The position numbers and the translations under genes were made by a program. From Maridesulfovibrio hydrothermalis AM13 = DSM 14728 (GTDB taxonomy: Bacteria > Desulfobacterota > Desulfovibrionia > Desulfovibrionales > Desulfovibrionaceae), in NCBI RefSeq assembly GCF_000331025.1, contig NC_020055.1, positions 3,195,370 through 3,259,369 on the forward strand: a stretch of 64,000 nucleotides of DNA, in the 5' to 3' direction. The notes under the pieces were generated by a model. The model did no database searches. It had not been told where the DNA came from and saw nothing but the letters and a program-made list of their open reading frames with translations. This document shows, one piece after another, positions 53,093 to 61,378 of the stretch (the stretch's first letter is position 1; every line of letters starts with the position of its first letter).

Positions 53093-53926
53093 TTACGATA
53101 TTAAGCTGGAACTTCCGGAACGTCCGGGACTAAAAGAACCCATTGCCGAACTGAAAAGACTCATACCTGCATTAATCATAGAACCATTTGCTCCGGCATT
53201 GACTTGCTGCTCTTTTTTATAGGCTGCATTGCTGTTAAGAACCGAACGGCTACGAGCCGACCAGACTGACATATCACCGCGCTCTATCAGCCTGCCTGAA
53301 TCCACCTCAGCTTGATATTTCACAATCTCAGCATCATAATCAGCCTGCTTGATAAGATCCTCCCTCACGTCAACAACAGAACCGGAGTCGAGCCGAACCC
53401 CCTTATGACCGGAAATTGAATGGTTCCGACGATAAAGTCCCCGGCGAAGTGCAGCCAGCCTGAGCGCAGCCTGCTGGTTGACAATCTGTGCTTCTTTATA
53501 ACTGACGCTGCGGTTATGCACTCCCTGTTCCATAGCGGCATAATTATGCAGTTCGGACATTTGCGAATTGTATTGAGCATCACCGATATCCTGACTGTTG
53601 CTGAATATGGACTGACCGAACTGACTCATCAGCCCCATACCGCCGGAGCCGCTTCCTCCTAAACCACCCAGCAGGCTTCCGGATGAACTTGCGGAACTGC
53701 CACCACCTCCCACGATACTGCTCATAAGACTGCTCATACTGCTAAGACCGCCGCCGCTCATACCTCCTCCGCCCATTCCGCCTAAAGCCCCACCGAAAGC
53801 ATCCGAACCAATGTTGCCCCAGGAGGTTCCCTCCCCGGACATACCTCGCGAAACAGCTCCCATACCAATATTTCCCACCATACCTACAACGGCGTTCATC
53901 CCGTAAGCTGCTAACCCTGATGCCAT
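53093..53926 (-). CDS. Glycine/serine-rich internal virion-like protein
   Basis: A 277-residue protein. The first 100 residues are Gly/Ser/Met-rich and low in complexity (FGGALGGMGGGGMSGGGLS, GLLGGSGSGG-type). The middle is helical and conserved in style (NSQMSELHNYAAMEQG, NQQAALRLAALRRGLYRRN). Its place between tail-tube and fibre genes matches the internal/ejection proteins of T7-like phages, which leave the capsid with DNA. I do not identify a family member by name. No catalytic motif is seen. Confidence 0.65.
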   Translation of the reverse strand: MASGLAAYGMNAVVGMVGNIGMGAVSRGMSGEGTSWGNIGSDAFGGALGGMGGGGMSGGGLSSMSSLMSSIVGGGGSSASSSGSLLGGLGGSGSGGMGLMSQFGQSIFSNSQDIGDAQYNSQMSELHNYAAMEQGVHNRSVSYKEAQIVNQQAALRLAALRRGLYRRNHSISGHKGVRLDSGSVVDVREDLIKQADYDAEIVKYQAEVDSGRLIERGDMSVWSARSRSVLNSNAAYKKEQQVNAGANGSMINAGMSLFSSAMGSFSPGRSGSSSLIS

Positions 53927-54433
53927 TTATCTGCTCTCCTTTTCTATTGAAATAATTCCTGACCGGCGGACTGCTCTGTAATAATAGTCCCTGCCTATCT
54001 TTACTTTTTCATTTTTAAATTTGAATCCACACCAACGATGCCAAAAAACACTTTTTTTATTCCGGCTGCAAACCAAAGTATCCAGCACTGGAAAACTCTT
54101 TTGCAACATATTCAAAAATGAACGCGAAGCTCTTGCAAACAAAAGCGGGATTTTATCAACTTCACCAGTACCAACAACCCAAGGAATACCTGTTCCCCGC
54201 CTGCCGGCGGGCATGACTCCGAACACACCATGAATTACTCCATCCAGATAAAGCCCGTAAACAACCCTTGAATGCTGAACATCCTCCATAATAATATCCT
54301 CAGCTGGTTTACCGGGATGAAGTCCTTCCATGTCTATACGGTCACTTTCCCTGATATTTACAGCGACGGACTCAATGTCCTCTATTGAGGGAATACCGAG
54401 GGTAAGCTTTGTGGCATACTTTGCTCTGCTCAT
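53927..54433 (-). CDS. Phage gp13-like (DUF2833) acetyltransferase-fold protein
   Basis: A 168-residue protein with the layout of the T7 gp13/DUF2833 family, GNAT-fold proteins found in the tail or internal module of podoviruses. Visible parts: GVIHGVFGVMPAGR, IPWVVGTGEVDK, and the C-terminal FWHRWCGFKFKN. In T7, gp13 is an internal virion protein of the particle. The acetyl-CoA loop is not obvious, so catalysis is doubtful. The start lies 4 nt inside the tail tubular B gene. Confidence 0.72.
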   Translation of the reverse strand: MSRAKYATKLTLGIPSIEDIESVAVNIRESDRIDMEGLHPGKPAEDIIMEDVQHSRVVYGLYLDGVIHGVFGVMPAGRRGTGIPWVVGTGEVDKIPLLFARASRSFLNMLQKSFPVLDTLVCSRNKKSVFWHRWCGFKFKNEKVKIGRDYYYRAVRRSGIISIEKESR

Positions 54434-56526
54434 GAGTAAACTGAAACCTCCGGTATAAGAGCGAGCACCGTCATCGGAAGCGGCTGATCCTGTCTGATAT
54501 GAATCTGCCCGTCCCGATCATAACCCCGGTTGAATTTTACTTCATAATCACCACTGAAAAGTGATGGCGCTCCGCCTACTTTATCTGCTGAAGTTCGAAA
54601 CGGAGCACGTTCAAGGTGATCCCCGTCATAACCGACCTGCAACCCCAGTGACTGGAAAAGCCGCACTGTCACATGGGAAATCCGTTTTTTACGTCCCTGC
54701 GCAGTGCCGCCTCCCATGACTCCGCCTTCAAGCCGCAAAGTTTTCATATTTGAAATATAAGGCAAACCGGCATGAACAACCTTGGCTGGTGAAGCCAGAG
54801 TTATGCTGCCTCCTTTAACCGGAACATCGGGACGCACGGCCCCGTCAGCAAGCACAGAAACGGTTTTACCTTCCAGATGATCCAGTCCGGTAAAAACAGT
54901 ATCCGCAACGTCCTGATCATAAGTCAGTCCGGAATCCACAAAAAAAGCATCCACAGTATCCTCGCTCGAAAAACGATTTTCCAGACGCTCCATATATTTA
55001 CGGGTGATGCCGTCAATTTCACGCTCCACCACCACCCAGACTTCTTCCTGTGTGGGGCCGGGGATGGTACATACTGAGCTGAATTTTCCATCAGTGAGAT
55101 GTTTATGAAATCCGACAACTTCATGTTCACGCTGATAGGTTAAACCGATCAGCATTCCATCATCACGCACCATCCAGATGACAGAATCGGGCGACTGCTG
55201 GTAAGCCCATTCAGCAATGGAATTTGAATGAGTCAAATGCTCGGCCAGAATGGTCAGATCCGGAGCAATGTAGCCGTCAGCCTCAAATGAATAAGAAAGT
55301 TCACGAATTGTACGCCCCTCCCGTTGCAGGAAAAGCATGACCCCGCCGACCACAACCGGTGGAATAGGAGCCGAACCGTGAGTGGTTTCGCGGCGTACCA
55401 CAACTGAATTCGGAGTGACAGAATCGGCACTGCTGCCACCCGCCAGCCACCACTCTCCGCCTGAAGTCCCCATAATGAGTTTCTTGGAACTGACCATCCA
55501 GCGAATGGCATTCACCTGATCTGCGGAAAGCGTATAAGTACAAGCATCATCATCAACCACCGGTGAAGATATTCCAAAATTCTCGTAAGCTCCGCTTTTA
55601 CTCATCCATACGGTCTGAGGCTTGGCCGGGCTTGCCGCAAAACAAAGACGCTCTTCAAAAAAGGTTACGCAGGAAGGATAACCGTCTGTGCTGTTCCATT
55701 CTGCAGGAGGCTCCGTGAACGGGACCAGTTTCATTGTCCAGTCCACATGTGAAGTGCGTGACAGTTTGTAAGGCTGTATTTCGGAGTGCACCAAATACAT
55801 TATATCCGCTGACTGGGTAAACCCTATGGCCGCAAGGTCTACCTCAGTATAAGGGCTGCTTATCTCCACAGGATCGCCCTTTTCATCCACAACAATTCCA
55901 CCATTTTTATATATTCTGATATTGCGGTCAGTAAATTCAAGCACGTAAGCCTGCTCAGTGGAAAACTCAAAAGGAATAAGTCTGGCTTTGGGAGCAACCT
56001 CACGGACAAAAACTGATTCCAGCGCACCACTGAATTCAGCATCGGCAACAATTGAAATACGTCCGGAAGCCGCCGCTTTTGAACGAAAAGTATATGTCCC
56101 GTCAGAAATGACCGGTTCGCTAACAGTCACTGTTCCACAACTGACATTCACTGATCCGGCAAGATACCCTGAAACCTTAAAACCGATCTCGTATATTTTC
56201 CCTTCCACAAGGCCGAGATCACGGCCAAGCACAGACTCGCCAATCTGAGTCCCGTCACAGCCGGCCTTCCCCGCAGAAACGCTCCATCCGTCTCCCAGAG
56301 TCCATCCGGCATTGCTGCCCAGACTTCCTTCCGGCATAAGATCACGCCCCAGAACTTCCCGTATAAAGCGCAGGCCTGTTCTCCTTGAGGCTCCTCCATG
56401 TGGGTGGGTAAACATATTTTCCAGAGTTGCCAGCCCGTTGGAATATTTAGCAAGGTCCACTCTGCCGCCCAGACGAGGCGAAAGCTCACCGGCACTGAAA
56501 TTGGTCATTATTAATGATACAGACAC
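54430..56526 (-). CDS. Tail tubular protein B-like (gp12-type)
   Basis: A 698-residue tail nozzle protein. The first part (LGGRVDLAKYSNGLATLENMF-type, THPHGGASRRTGLRFI) is characteristic of podoviral tail tubular B or stabilisation proteins, and the C-terminal half is beta-rich with the VRRETTHGSAPIPPVVVGG segment. It forms the tail tube exit with the gp11-like protein encoded next upstream. The start is likely GTG 56526 with GGGGGAG 6 nt upstream; ATG 56508 is a weaker alternative. Confidence 0.8.
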   Translation of the reverse strand: MSVSLIMTNFSAGELSPRLGGRVDLAKYSNGLATLENMFTHPHGGASRRTGLRFIREVLGRDLMPEGSLGSNAGWTLGDGWSVSAGKAGCDGTQIGESVLGRDLGLVEGKIYEIGFKVSGYLAGSVNVSCGTVTVSEPVISDGTYTFRSKAAASGRISIVADAEFSGALESVFVREVAPKARLIPFEFSTEQAYVLEFTDRNIRIYKNGGIVVDEKGDPVEISSPYTEVDLAAIGFTQSADIMYLVHSEIQPYKLSRTSHVDWTMKLVPFTEPPAEWNSTDGYPSCVTFFEERLCFAASPAKPQTVWMSKSGAYENFGISSPVVDDDACTYTLSADQVNAIRWMVSSKKLIMGTSGGEWWLAGGSSADSVTPNSVVVRRETTHGSAPIPPVVVGGVMLFLQREGRTIRELSYSFEADGYIAPDLTILAEHLTHSNSIAEWAYQQSPDSVIWMVRDDGMLIGLTYQREHEVVGFHKHLTDGKFSSVCTIPGPTQEEVWVVVEREIDGITRKYMERLENRFSSEDTVDAFFVDSGLTYDQDVADTVFTGLDHLEGKTVSVLADGAVRPDVPVKGGSITLASPAKVVHAGLPYISNMKTLRLEGGVMGGGTAQGRKKRISHVTVRLFQSLGLQVGYDGDHLERAPFRTSADKVGGAPSLFSGDYEVKFNRGYDRDGQIHIRQDQPLPMTVLALIPEVSVYS

Positions 56527-56528
56527 GT

Positions 56529-57122
56529 TTATCTCCCCCACACCGGTGAATCTTCGCCATGAATACCGCGAGCCTCAAGCCACGGATCATTTAAAATGCT
56601 GTCCTCACGCCCTTCAGCGGAATCCGCAAGCCGCGCCGCCTGCATGGCATTCAAGTATAAGGTCCACATTTCGCGGGCCTTGGTTGTTGAACCGGTAATG
56701 TCATCCGCCATCTCTGCAGCCAAGCGGGCTGAAAAAGCCATCACAAAAGAGGGATCAAAAAGAACCGGATTAGTCACCTTAACAGTATAAACAGCAGAGG
56801 CACTATCTATGCTGGTAAGTATTTTATCGCCTTCAACTACAAATTCATCCTCAGCCCCGCTTAACTGACGAAGATGCAGACAATCCACCGGAAGTTGATA
56901 TTGGAATGCAAATCCGAAAGCCGGAGCATCCACAAGCTTTGCAAGTCTGGCCCGCGAAGCTGCAAAGTTCCAGGGGTGTTCGCGCAGCACTGCATCCCTG
57001 ACCTGTTCATAAAAAAGGTTGCAGGTGACCGCCTCCTGAGAGCTGTCACTTAAAGATTCAATAAGTCTGGCCCCCAGTTTACGAAGAGCGAGGTTGCAGA
57101 TTTTCACCTCTGATACTGCCAT
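56529..57122 (-). CDS. Tail tubular protein A-like (gp11-type)
   Basis: A 197-residue helical protein. EVKICNLALRKLGARLIESL and REHPWNFAASRARLAKL at the N-terminus are the hallmarks of T7 gp11-like head-to-tail connectors, which dock the tail on the portal. The C-terminus has a helix set (AFSARLAAEMADDI). ATG 57122 has AGGAG 7 nt upstream, better than a longer frame to 57158. It is coupled to the tubular B gene (3 nt between stop and GTG). Confidence 0.82.
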   Translation of the reverse strand: MAVSEVKICNLALRKLGARLIESLSDSSQEAVTCNLFYEQVRDAVLREHPWNFAASRARLAKLVDAPAFGFAFQYQLPVDCLHLRQLSGAEDEFVVEGDKILTSIDSASAVYTVKVTNPVLFDPSFVMAFSARLAAEMADDITGSTTKAREMWTLYLNAMQAARLADSAEGREDSILNDPWLEARGIHGEDSPVWGR

Positions 57123-57192
57123 AATTTTTCTCCTGATCTGTTTACTTCTGTGAGTCACTTCACAGCCGTTTCCAAACCGGAGTATTCACAAA

Positions 57193-57224
57193 GGCGGACC
57201 TGAGTAACCCAGCTCAGGTCCGCC
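57193..57224. repeat. GGACCTGAG hairpin, copy 2
   Basis: GGCGGACCTGAG (57193-57204), loop TAACCCAG, CTCAGGTCCGCC (57213-57224). The stem equals that of copies at 53041 and 60390, but here there is no clear T-tract on either strand. It lies in a 256-bp gap (57123-57378) that otherwise holds only the terminator at 57304-57335. Confidence 0.85.
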
Positions 57225-57303
57225 CCCTGACATTCATTATGGATGAACCGCTATGCAGCTTTAAAAATTCCAACTCTCGCTAAAAATGATCCTGTCAGGC
57301 CGT

Positions 57304-57335
57304 CAAAAAGAAACCCCCGACTTTCATCGGGGGTT
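57304..57335 (-). terminator. Intrinsic terminator after the small cement-adjacent gene
   Basis: AACCCCCGA (57312-57320) pairs with TCGGGGGTT (57327-57335); on the minus strand TCTTTTT follows. It ends the capsid operon before the tail tubular genes. Confidence 0.8.
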
Positions 57336-57378
57336 ATTTATGGAGGTTTAATTTATGGCGATCTTATTTATTTGTTTT

Positions 57379-57636
57379 TTACTTTTCCTGTGCTTCTTTA
57401 ATTTTTTTGCGCAATGTCGCAACTGAAGCATTGGCAGGAACACTCTCACCCAACTCTTTTAACTGACTTTTCAGCTTTTCTTTCTCGTCAGGCTCGTCTC
57501 TCTTACCGTCCGCTCTTTTGAAATGCTCACACACATCAGCTTTATCGCTGTAATCTACAACATCACCTGCTTTAAAAAGCTGGAAAATTCCTTGTGGATT
57601 TTTAACGTAACAATCTTTTTTACAAATATATTTCAC
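57379..57636 (-). CDS. Small phage protein with a HeH/LEM-like C-terminus (85 aa)
   Basis: An 85-residue protein. The N-terminal part (YICKKDCYVKNPQGIFQLFK) resembles small phage DUFs found beside capsid genes. The C-terminal helix-extension-helix (KSQLKELGESVPANASVATL) looks like a SAP/HeH motif, common in phage proteins and sometimes DNA binding. It sits 16 nt after the cement gene. The role is unknown. Confidence 0.65.
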   Translation of the reverse strand: MKYICKKDCYVKNPQGIFQLFKAGDVVDYSDKADVCEHFKRADGKRDEPDEKEKLKSQLKELGESVPANASVATLRKKIKEAQEK

Positions 57637-57652
57637 TTAAAATTCTTCCGGA

Positions 57653-58045
57653 TTACATATTGGTCTGATCGTCCATGATCACATAACCGCTGAGTTTACC
57701 TGCGGCAGCGTCAGCCCCGTTCACGGTGAAGGACAGCCTGAGGTAGCCCTTATGTTTTACCGGGAGAGAGGGCAAAGGGAAATTATACCCCTGTTTCAAG
57801 TCAGAAACAGCAATGGAGCCGGACTCAAAGAGGGTATCGAAAAGAGCAAAATCTTCAGCCCCGGAAGCCTGCACACCTACACGCAGACTGGTCAGAGCCG
57901 CAAAATCCTCACCGTCGACCACAACTTTGAGCCTTACCGGACTGCCCGAACCGGCATCTTCTCCAACATTAATTACATTCTCAGAAACCGCGCTTGCAGT
58001 TACCGCCTGTTCTTCACAAAAACAAAGTTCTTTATCCAGATACAT
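57653..58045 (-). CDS. Bbp16-like capsid cement protein
   Basis: A 130-residue beta-rich protein. It has the MYLDKELCFCEEQAVT start and the SPVRLKVVVDGEDFAALT strand of the Bbp16 family, which decorates and stabilises the capsid of Bordetella phage BPP-1. It lies directly beside the major capsid gene, as in that phage. A hairpin, AAAAGGGG-TGTAT-CCCCTTTT at 58101-58121, lies between the two genes. Confidence 0.8.
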   Translation of the reverse strand: MYLDKELCFCEEQAVTASAVSENVINVGEDAGSGSPVRLKVVVDGEDFAALTSLRVGVQASGAEDFALFDTLFESGSIAVSDLKQGYNFPLPSLPVKHKGYLRLSFTVNGADAAAGKLSGYVIMDDQTNM

Positions 58046-58100
58046 TCATTTACCTTTATAATTTATTACCTTTAAAAAGTTCCACAATCAGGGAATACAT

Positions 58101-58121
58101 AAAAGGGGTGTATCCCCTTTT
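58101..58121 (-). terminator. Hairpin between capsid and cement genes
   Basis: AAAAGGGG (58101-58108) pairs with CCCCTTTT (58114-58121); on the minus strand a short T-rich tail follows the capsid gene. It may lower cement expression relative to capsid or stabilise the capsid mRNA. Confidence 0.55.
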
Positions 58122-58170
58122 ACCGCCAGTTAAAAAGGCTCCACGCCAGAACAACAAAACAGCCGGCCGG

Positions 58171-59139
58171 TTAAGCAGTAATCGCAGATTCGGTATTAAG
58201 GATGGAATCAACGCGGCGTACAGGACAACCCCAGAAAGTTGTCACAGGCTTTCCTTCCCAGTTTTCAGTCTTGAGCATGACATTGTTTTTATCAGATGCC
58301 TCAATGTCCAGCTGGGTTTTCACGCTTTGGTTGCAGTAGATAACGGTCTTGCCCATGTTGGTGTTGGGGATCATATTCAGCCCCTCAATCAGAGAATGGC
58401 GCAGAGATCCGGACCCGATATTATTCACATCAATAGAAGCGATACGCACAACATAACGCCAGTCACGAACAACCAGACCGGGAGACCATTTGTAGTGGGT
58501 ACGAATCCCCTGATATCTACCGCCATTAGCATCTTCCAGAGTAACTTCACCGAGATCACCGTGAGTCAAACCGCTGGAGCTGCCTTTGGGAAAAGTGAAA
58601 TGCACTGTCTGGTCAGACCAGCAAACAACCCAGATAGAAGTACAATTATTACCCACTCCTCCGAAATTGATGACATTTTTGTGTTCAAGGGAATTAAAGC
58701 GCGGGGAAAGTCCAAGGAATTTTTCAGGCTCAAGGGCAGTATCACCGTAGACAAAAGTGTCAGCGAATTCCTTATTCATAGCTTCAAGAAAAGCTCTTTC
58801 CTCAGATGTGCGGAAATTGGAGGAATGACCGTTCAGCTCGGACAGAGCTTTGTCCATTTCAGCATAGGATTCAAGCATGCCACAAGTATCATCAATCTGT
58901 TTAGTACGGGACTTGCTGGGCTTGATGCCGTAGTTAAGCTTGCGCCAGCTGACAGTAGGCAGGTCGGTGCGCACGGTTGTTCTGTGTCCAGTAGGCAGAT
59001 TGCCCTCAACCCATGCAGCATCATCAAGAATTTCATTTGTCTGAGCCAGAACTTCTGTGATTTCAGCAACCTTGCCGCCCGGATCGGTGCGGTTGGACCA
59101 TTCAGAAAGAGTAAGTGCGGTATTACCAAGAGTTCCCAT
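58171..59139 (-). CDS. Major capsid protein (BPP-1 Bbp17-like)
   Basis: A 322-residue HK97-type candidate major capsid protein. The sequence follows the BPP-1-like family (MGTLGNTALTLSEWSNR, EVLAQTNEILDDAAWVEGN, GHRTTVRTDLPTVSWRKLN, MGKTVIYCNQSVKTQLDIEA). Position between scaffold-like and cement genes agrees. A long open frame on the opposite strand (57994-59145) is a shadow of this gene. The ribosome site before ATG 59139 is AAGGAG. Confidence 0.85.
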   Translation of the reverse strand: MGTLGNTALTLSEWSNRTDPGGKVAEITEVLAQTNEILDDAAWVEGNLPTGHRTTVRTDLPTVSWRKLNYGIKPSKSRTKQIDDTCGMLESYAEMDKALSELNGHSSNFRTSEERAFLEAMNKEFADTFVYGDTALEPEKFLGLSPRFNSLEHKNVINFGGVGNNCTSIWVVCWSDQTVHFTFPKGSSSGLTHGDLGEVTLEDANGGRYQGIRTHYKWSPGLVVRDWRYVVRIASIDVNNIGSGSLRHSLIEGLNMIPNTNMGKTVIYCNQSVKTQLDIEASDKNNVMLKTENWEGKPVTTFWGCPVRRVDSILNTESAITA

Positions 59140-59245
59140 AGTTAATTTCTCCTTAGAGATACGGCCCTCGGGGAGCTCTGGATTTTTGACGCTTCAAGCG
59201 TTCAAATATATTAATTATCCTGTTTGCAACGAGATATCAGCCACT

Positions 59246-59902
59246 TTAAACTGGCTGATCAGGATAAAGAATCTCGCCGATTGTTTTTTTGCGGGGAGTA
59301 TTCTTACTGCTGTCCACATAGGAATCCTCGGAAAGACGCATCCCTATATTGTAAAAAGTTTTGACGACCTCAGGGTGACAGCTGTAACCAGCTGACTTAA
59401 TCATATTCGCAAGATCAGGCGAGGCAAAAGCCTGCAAAGCTTTGTTAGCAACACTCATGTTCTGGCGGTAATTATTTCCCTGCCACCCCGGCAGCGAACG
59501 GGTCTGTTTCTCCCATGCCTGAGTTTGAATTTCATGCTCCTGCATCCTTGCAGAATCAAGCTTGTTATTGAAATCCACCAGCTTCTGAGCAAGATTCCCG
59601 TCAATGCCGTGTTCATGGGCAAATTCTCTGAACTGCTGGTCAACGTATGGATCGATACCATCCGGCTGACCATAATCCAGTTCATAGGCATCCGGCCCTA
59701 CGGATCTATCTTCTTCAGCTTGATTAACACCTTTTTGATCAGCGGCATCTATATCAATATTTACTGCGCCTGATACGGCAGATGCACCCTCCTCAATAAA
59801 ATCTTCACCGCCAAGTACTGCCTGAGCCACTTCGCTGTTGTTTGCAGGCTTTGAATCATGGTGATCGGACTGTGAATTATCAGGTCCGGGAAAATCACTC
59901 AT
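59246..59902 (-). CDS. Scaffold-like protein of the capsid module
   Basis: A 218-residue acidic protein that lies where the scaffolding protein is found in podoviruses. Residues 1-90 are acidic and disordered; from about 95 it is helical (DQQFREFAHEHGIDGNLAQKL, then NYRQNMSVANKALQAF), and the end is basic (SSKNTPRKKTIGEIL). That acidic-helical-basic plan is common for scaffolds. The start overlaps the stop of the Bbp19-like gene by 4 nt. I assign the role from position and composition, not a firm family match. Confidence 0.65.
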   Translation of the reverse strand: MSDFPGPDNSQSDHHDSKPANNSEVAQAVLGGEDFIEEGASAVSGAVNIDIDAADQKGVNQAEEDRSVGPDAYELDYGQPDGIDPYVDQQFREFAHEHGIDGNLAQKLVDFNNKLDSARMQEHEIQTQAWEKQTRSLPGWQGNNYRQNMSVANKALQAFASPDLANMIKSAGYSCHPEVVKTFYNIGMRLSEDSYVDSSKNTPRKKTIGEILYPDQPV

Positions 59903-60234
59903 TTTCTAATTTCCTCTTCGTGTCTTAATTTTTCTGCACGTTCACGTATGATAGAGAGATAAATTTCTTCATCAGCCATGACTACCGATGCAAGAACATT
60001 TTCAACCACAAAATCGTGAACGGCCACATTCCGGTAGATATCATTCTCCTTGGAGAAAAGAGGTGCATTAACACCGCCCTGCTCCAATAGAAAAGTAAAA
60101 ATACGCTTACCATGCGGGGTTCCGAAAGTTGCCCGCACATCAGAAAGAAACTGCTCGGTAATCCTGCGCTGCTCTTTCTTGATCTCCTCAGCTTCGCGCT
60201 GTTCATCCTCCAGAAGACCGGAGCCAATTGTCAT
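59899..60234 (-). CDS. Bbp19-family phage protein
   Basis: A 111-residue helical protein. The segment RITEQFLSDVRATFGTPHG followed by KRIFTFLLEQGGVN matches the Bbp19 family, found at the head of capsid modules in BPP-1-like phages. Its exact role is unknown. ATG 60234 has AAGGAGGG about 10 nt upstream; an in-frame start at 60309 is less likely. It is the first gene of the module and no portal or terminase lies upstream. Confidence 0.78.
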   Translation of the reverse strand: MTIGSGLLEDEQREAEEIKKEQRRITEQFLSDVRATFGTPHGKRIFTFLLEQGGVNAPLFSKENDIYRNVAVHDFVVENVLASVVMADEEIYLSIIRERAEKLRHEEEIRK

Positions 60235-60389
60235 CTGATCACTTCCCTCCTTATTTGAAATGTTAAATGATAAAGTAGAAGTTGAGAGAAATTCATACTT
60301 ATTCAGCAACCCTGTATTTACGAATCAACGCTCATTAATGATCCTGCTCAACAGCTTCAATCGCCCTCAACAAAACGCACAATAAAACA

Positions 60390-60425
60390 CAGCCCGGACC
60401 TGAGTTATCTATCTCAGGTCCGGGC
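60390..60425. repeat. GGACCTGAG hairpin, copy 3
   Basis: AGCCCGGACCTGAG (60390-60403), loop TTATCTAT, CTCAGGTCCGGGCT (60412-60425), a perfect 14-bp stem. It lies between the hemolysin III gene and the Bbp19-like gene, and may terminate the former on the minus strand (TGTGTTTTATT follows). It repeats the stems at 53041 and 57193. Confidence 0.85.
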
Positions 60426-60510
60426 TGTAAAGTTTTTCTATATTTGTGGAAAAAAGTAAGAAAAAATTAATCAGGCAGTAAAGATACCAGCCATGATCCA
60501 ACTGAATATG

Positions 60511-61188
60511 CTACCACCCCATCTGGGTGATATATTCATACATAAGCCAGAAATGGCAAAAACTTCCAGCCATGACAAACACATGAAAAATCTCGTGAAA
60601 CCCAAAAACACCGGGCAGTGGATCTGGCCGTTTCAAGGCATAAATCACAGCCCCCACGGAATACATAATTCCTCCAAGCAGCAACCAGATGAGTGCTCCG
60701 GTCTGTAAAGCTTGAACGAGAGGATAAACTCCGACCACAACCAGCCACCCCATAGCCAGATAAAATCCCGTAGACAGCCAGCGCGGAGCATTCAGCCAGA
60801 ACATTTTAGTTATGATCCCGGCAAGAGCCATGCCCCATACGGCCCCGAATAATGACCAGCCCCATGCTCCGGACAGACCGACAAGGCAAATAGGAGTGTA
60901 GGTGGCGGCTATATATATGTAGATCATGGAATGATCTAATTTTCGTAAATAACGGATTCCTTTCTCAGAAAGTGGCAGCCAGTGATAAAGCGTACTGGCA
61001 AGATACAGCAGAATCATTCCACCGCCGAAAATAGAAAAAGTTACCACATGCATCACGCTGGTAGGATTGATGGAGGCAGCCAGCAACACCACCAGCCCTG
61101 CAATGGCAAGACAAAACCCAATAAAGTGAGTCAACCCGCTCATAGGATCGCGTACATATCGGAACATATTAATTATGATGCGCTTCAC
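60511..61188 (-). CDS. Hemolysin III-family (TrhA/YqfA-like, PAQR) membrane protein
   Basis: An integral membrane protein with seven hydrophobic helices, 218-225 residues. Family motifs are visible: RDPMSGLTHFIGF near the start, STLYHWLPLS with a conserved histidine, RKLDHSMIYIYIAATYTP, and the C-terminal GFHEIFHVFVMAGSFCHFWL with a histidine pair. These histidines form a metal site in the PAQR family. The name hemolysin is historical; the bacterial role is membrane-lipid homeostasis at most. The start is uncertain: GTG 61188, or ATG 61167, since a dispersed repeat covers the GTG region. Confidence 0.85.
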   Translation of the reverse strand: MKRIIINMFRYVRDPMSGLTHFIGFCLAIAGLVVLLAASINPTSVMHVVTFSIFGGGMILLYLASTLYHWLPLSEKGIRYLRKLDHSMIYIYIAATYTPICLVGLSGAWGWSLFGAVWGMALAGIITKMFWLNAPRWLSTGFYLAMGWLVVVGVYPLVQALQTGALIWLLLGGIMYSVGAVIYALKRPDPLPGVFGFHEIFHVFVMAGSFCHFWLMYEYITQMGW

Positions 61189-61206
61189 GCTTTTTAGAAA
61201 TGATTT
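61171..61206 (+). repeat. Short dispersed intergenic repeat, copy 3
   Basis: GATGCGCTTCACGCTTTTTA followed within a few bases by ATGATTTCGTCTGG, close to the copy at 9653-9690. It overlaps the GTG-proximal 5' end of the hemolysin III homologue, which favours the later ATG start. Confidence 0.5.
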
Positions 61207-61316
61207 CGTCTGGAAACACAGAAAGGCTATCCCCCTTCCGCTCCCGGACAGTTTGCATTATTTTTATTAAACCGCCAGTTTAAACATTCGTTTAAACTGG
61301 TGAATTCAATATACAC

Positions 61317-61351
61317 AAAAAAAGTCCGTAACACCAGTTGGTGTTACGGAC
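61317..61351 (-). terminator. Intrinsic terminator after thiC
   Basis: GTCCGTAACACC (61324-61335) pairs perfectly with GGTGTTACGGAC (61340-61351); read on the minus strand it ends in seven Ts. An 11-bp inverted repeat at 61275-61300 (CCAGTTTAAAC-ATTC-GTTTAAACTGG) lies just beyond, upstream of the hemolysin III gene. Confidence 0.9.
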
Positions 61352-61378
61352 AAAATGAACATAGATTTAATTCTGAAA

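Larger units (their letters stand above)
50056..60234 (-). mobile_element. Podovirus-like virion module (BPP-1/T7-type structural genes only)
   Basis: Eleven same-strand genes encode structural proteins in the order Bbp19-like, scaffold-like, capsid, cement, small protein, tail tubular A, tail tubular B, gp13-like, internal virion-like, fibre, small protein. The layout and proteins match podoviruses of the BPP-1 and T7 type. There is no terminase, portal, integrase, lysis or replication gene, and host genes bioF and a hemolysin III homologue flank it. No attachment-site repeats were found by eye. Reading frames look intact, so it is either a recent remnant or a kept particle-forming locus. 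Confidence 0.85.

Noticed and set aside
57994-59145. 383-codon plus-strand open frame
   Set aside because: It lies antisense to the major capsid and cement genes; those carry the protein-like sequence and matching ribosome sites.
49840-60510. Attachment-site direct repeats flanking the phage module
   Set aside because: By eye no direct repeat longer than a few bases is shared by the two flanks, and there is no tRNA gene at either edge.
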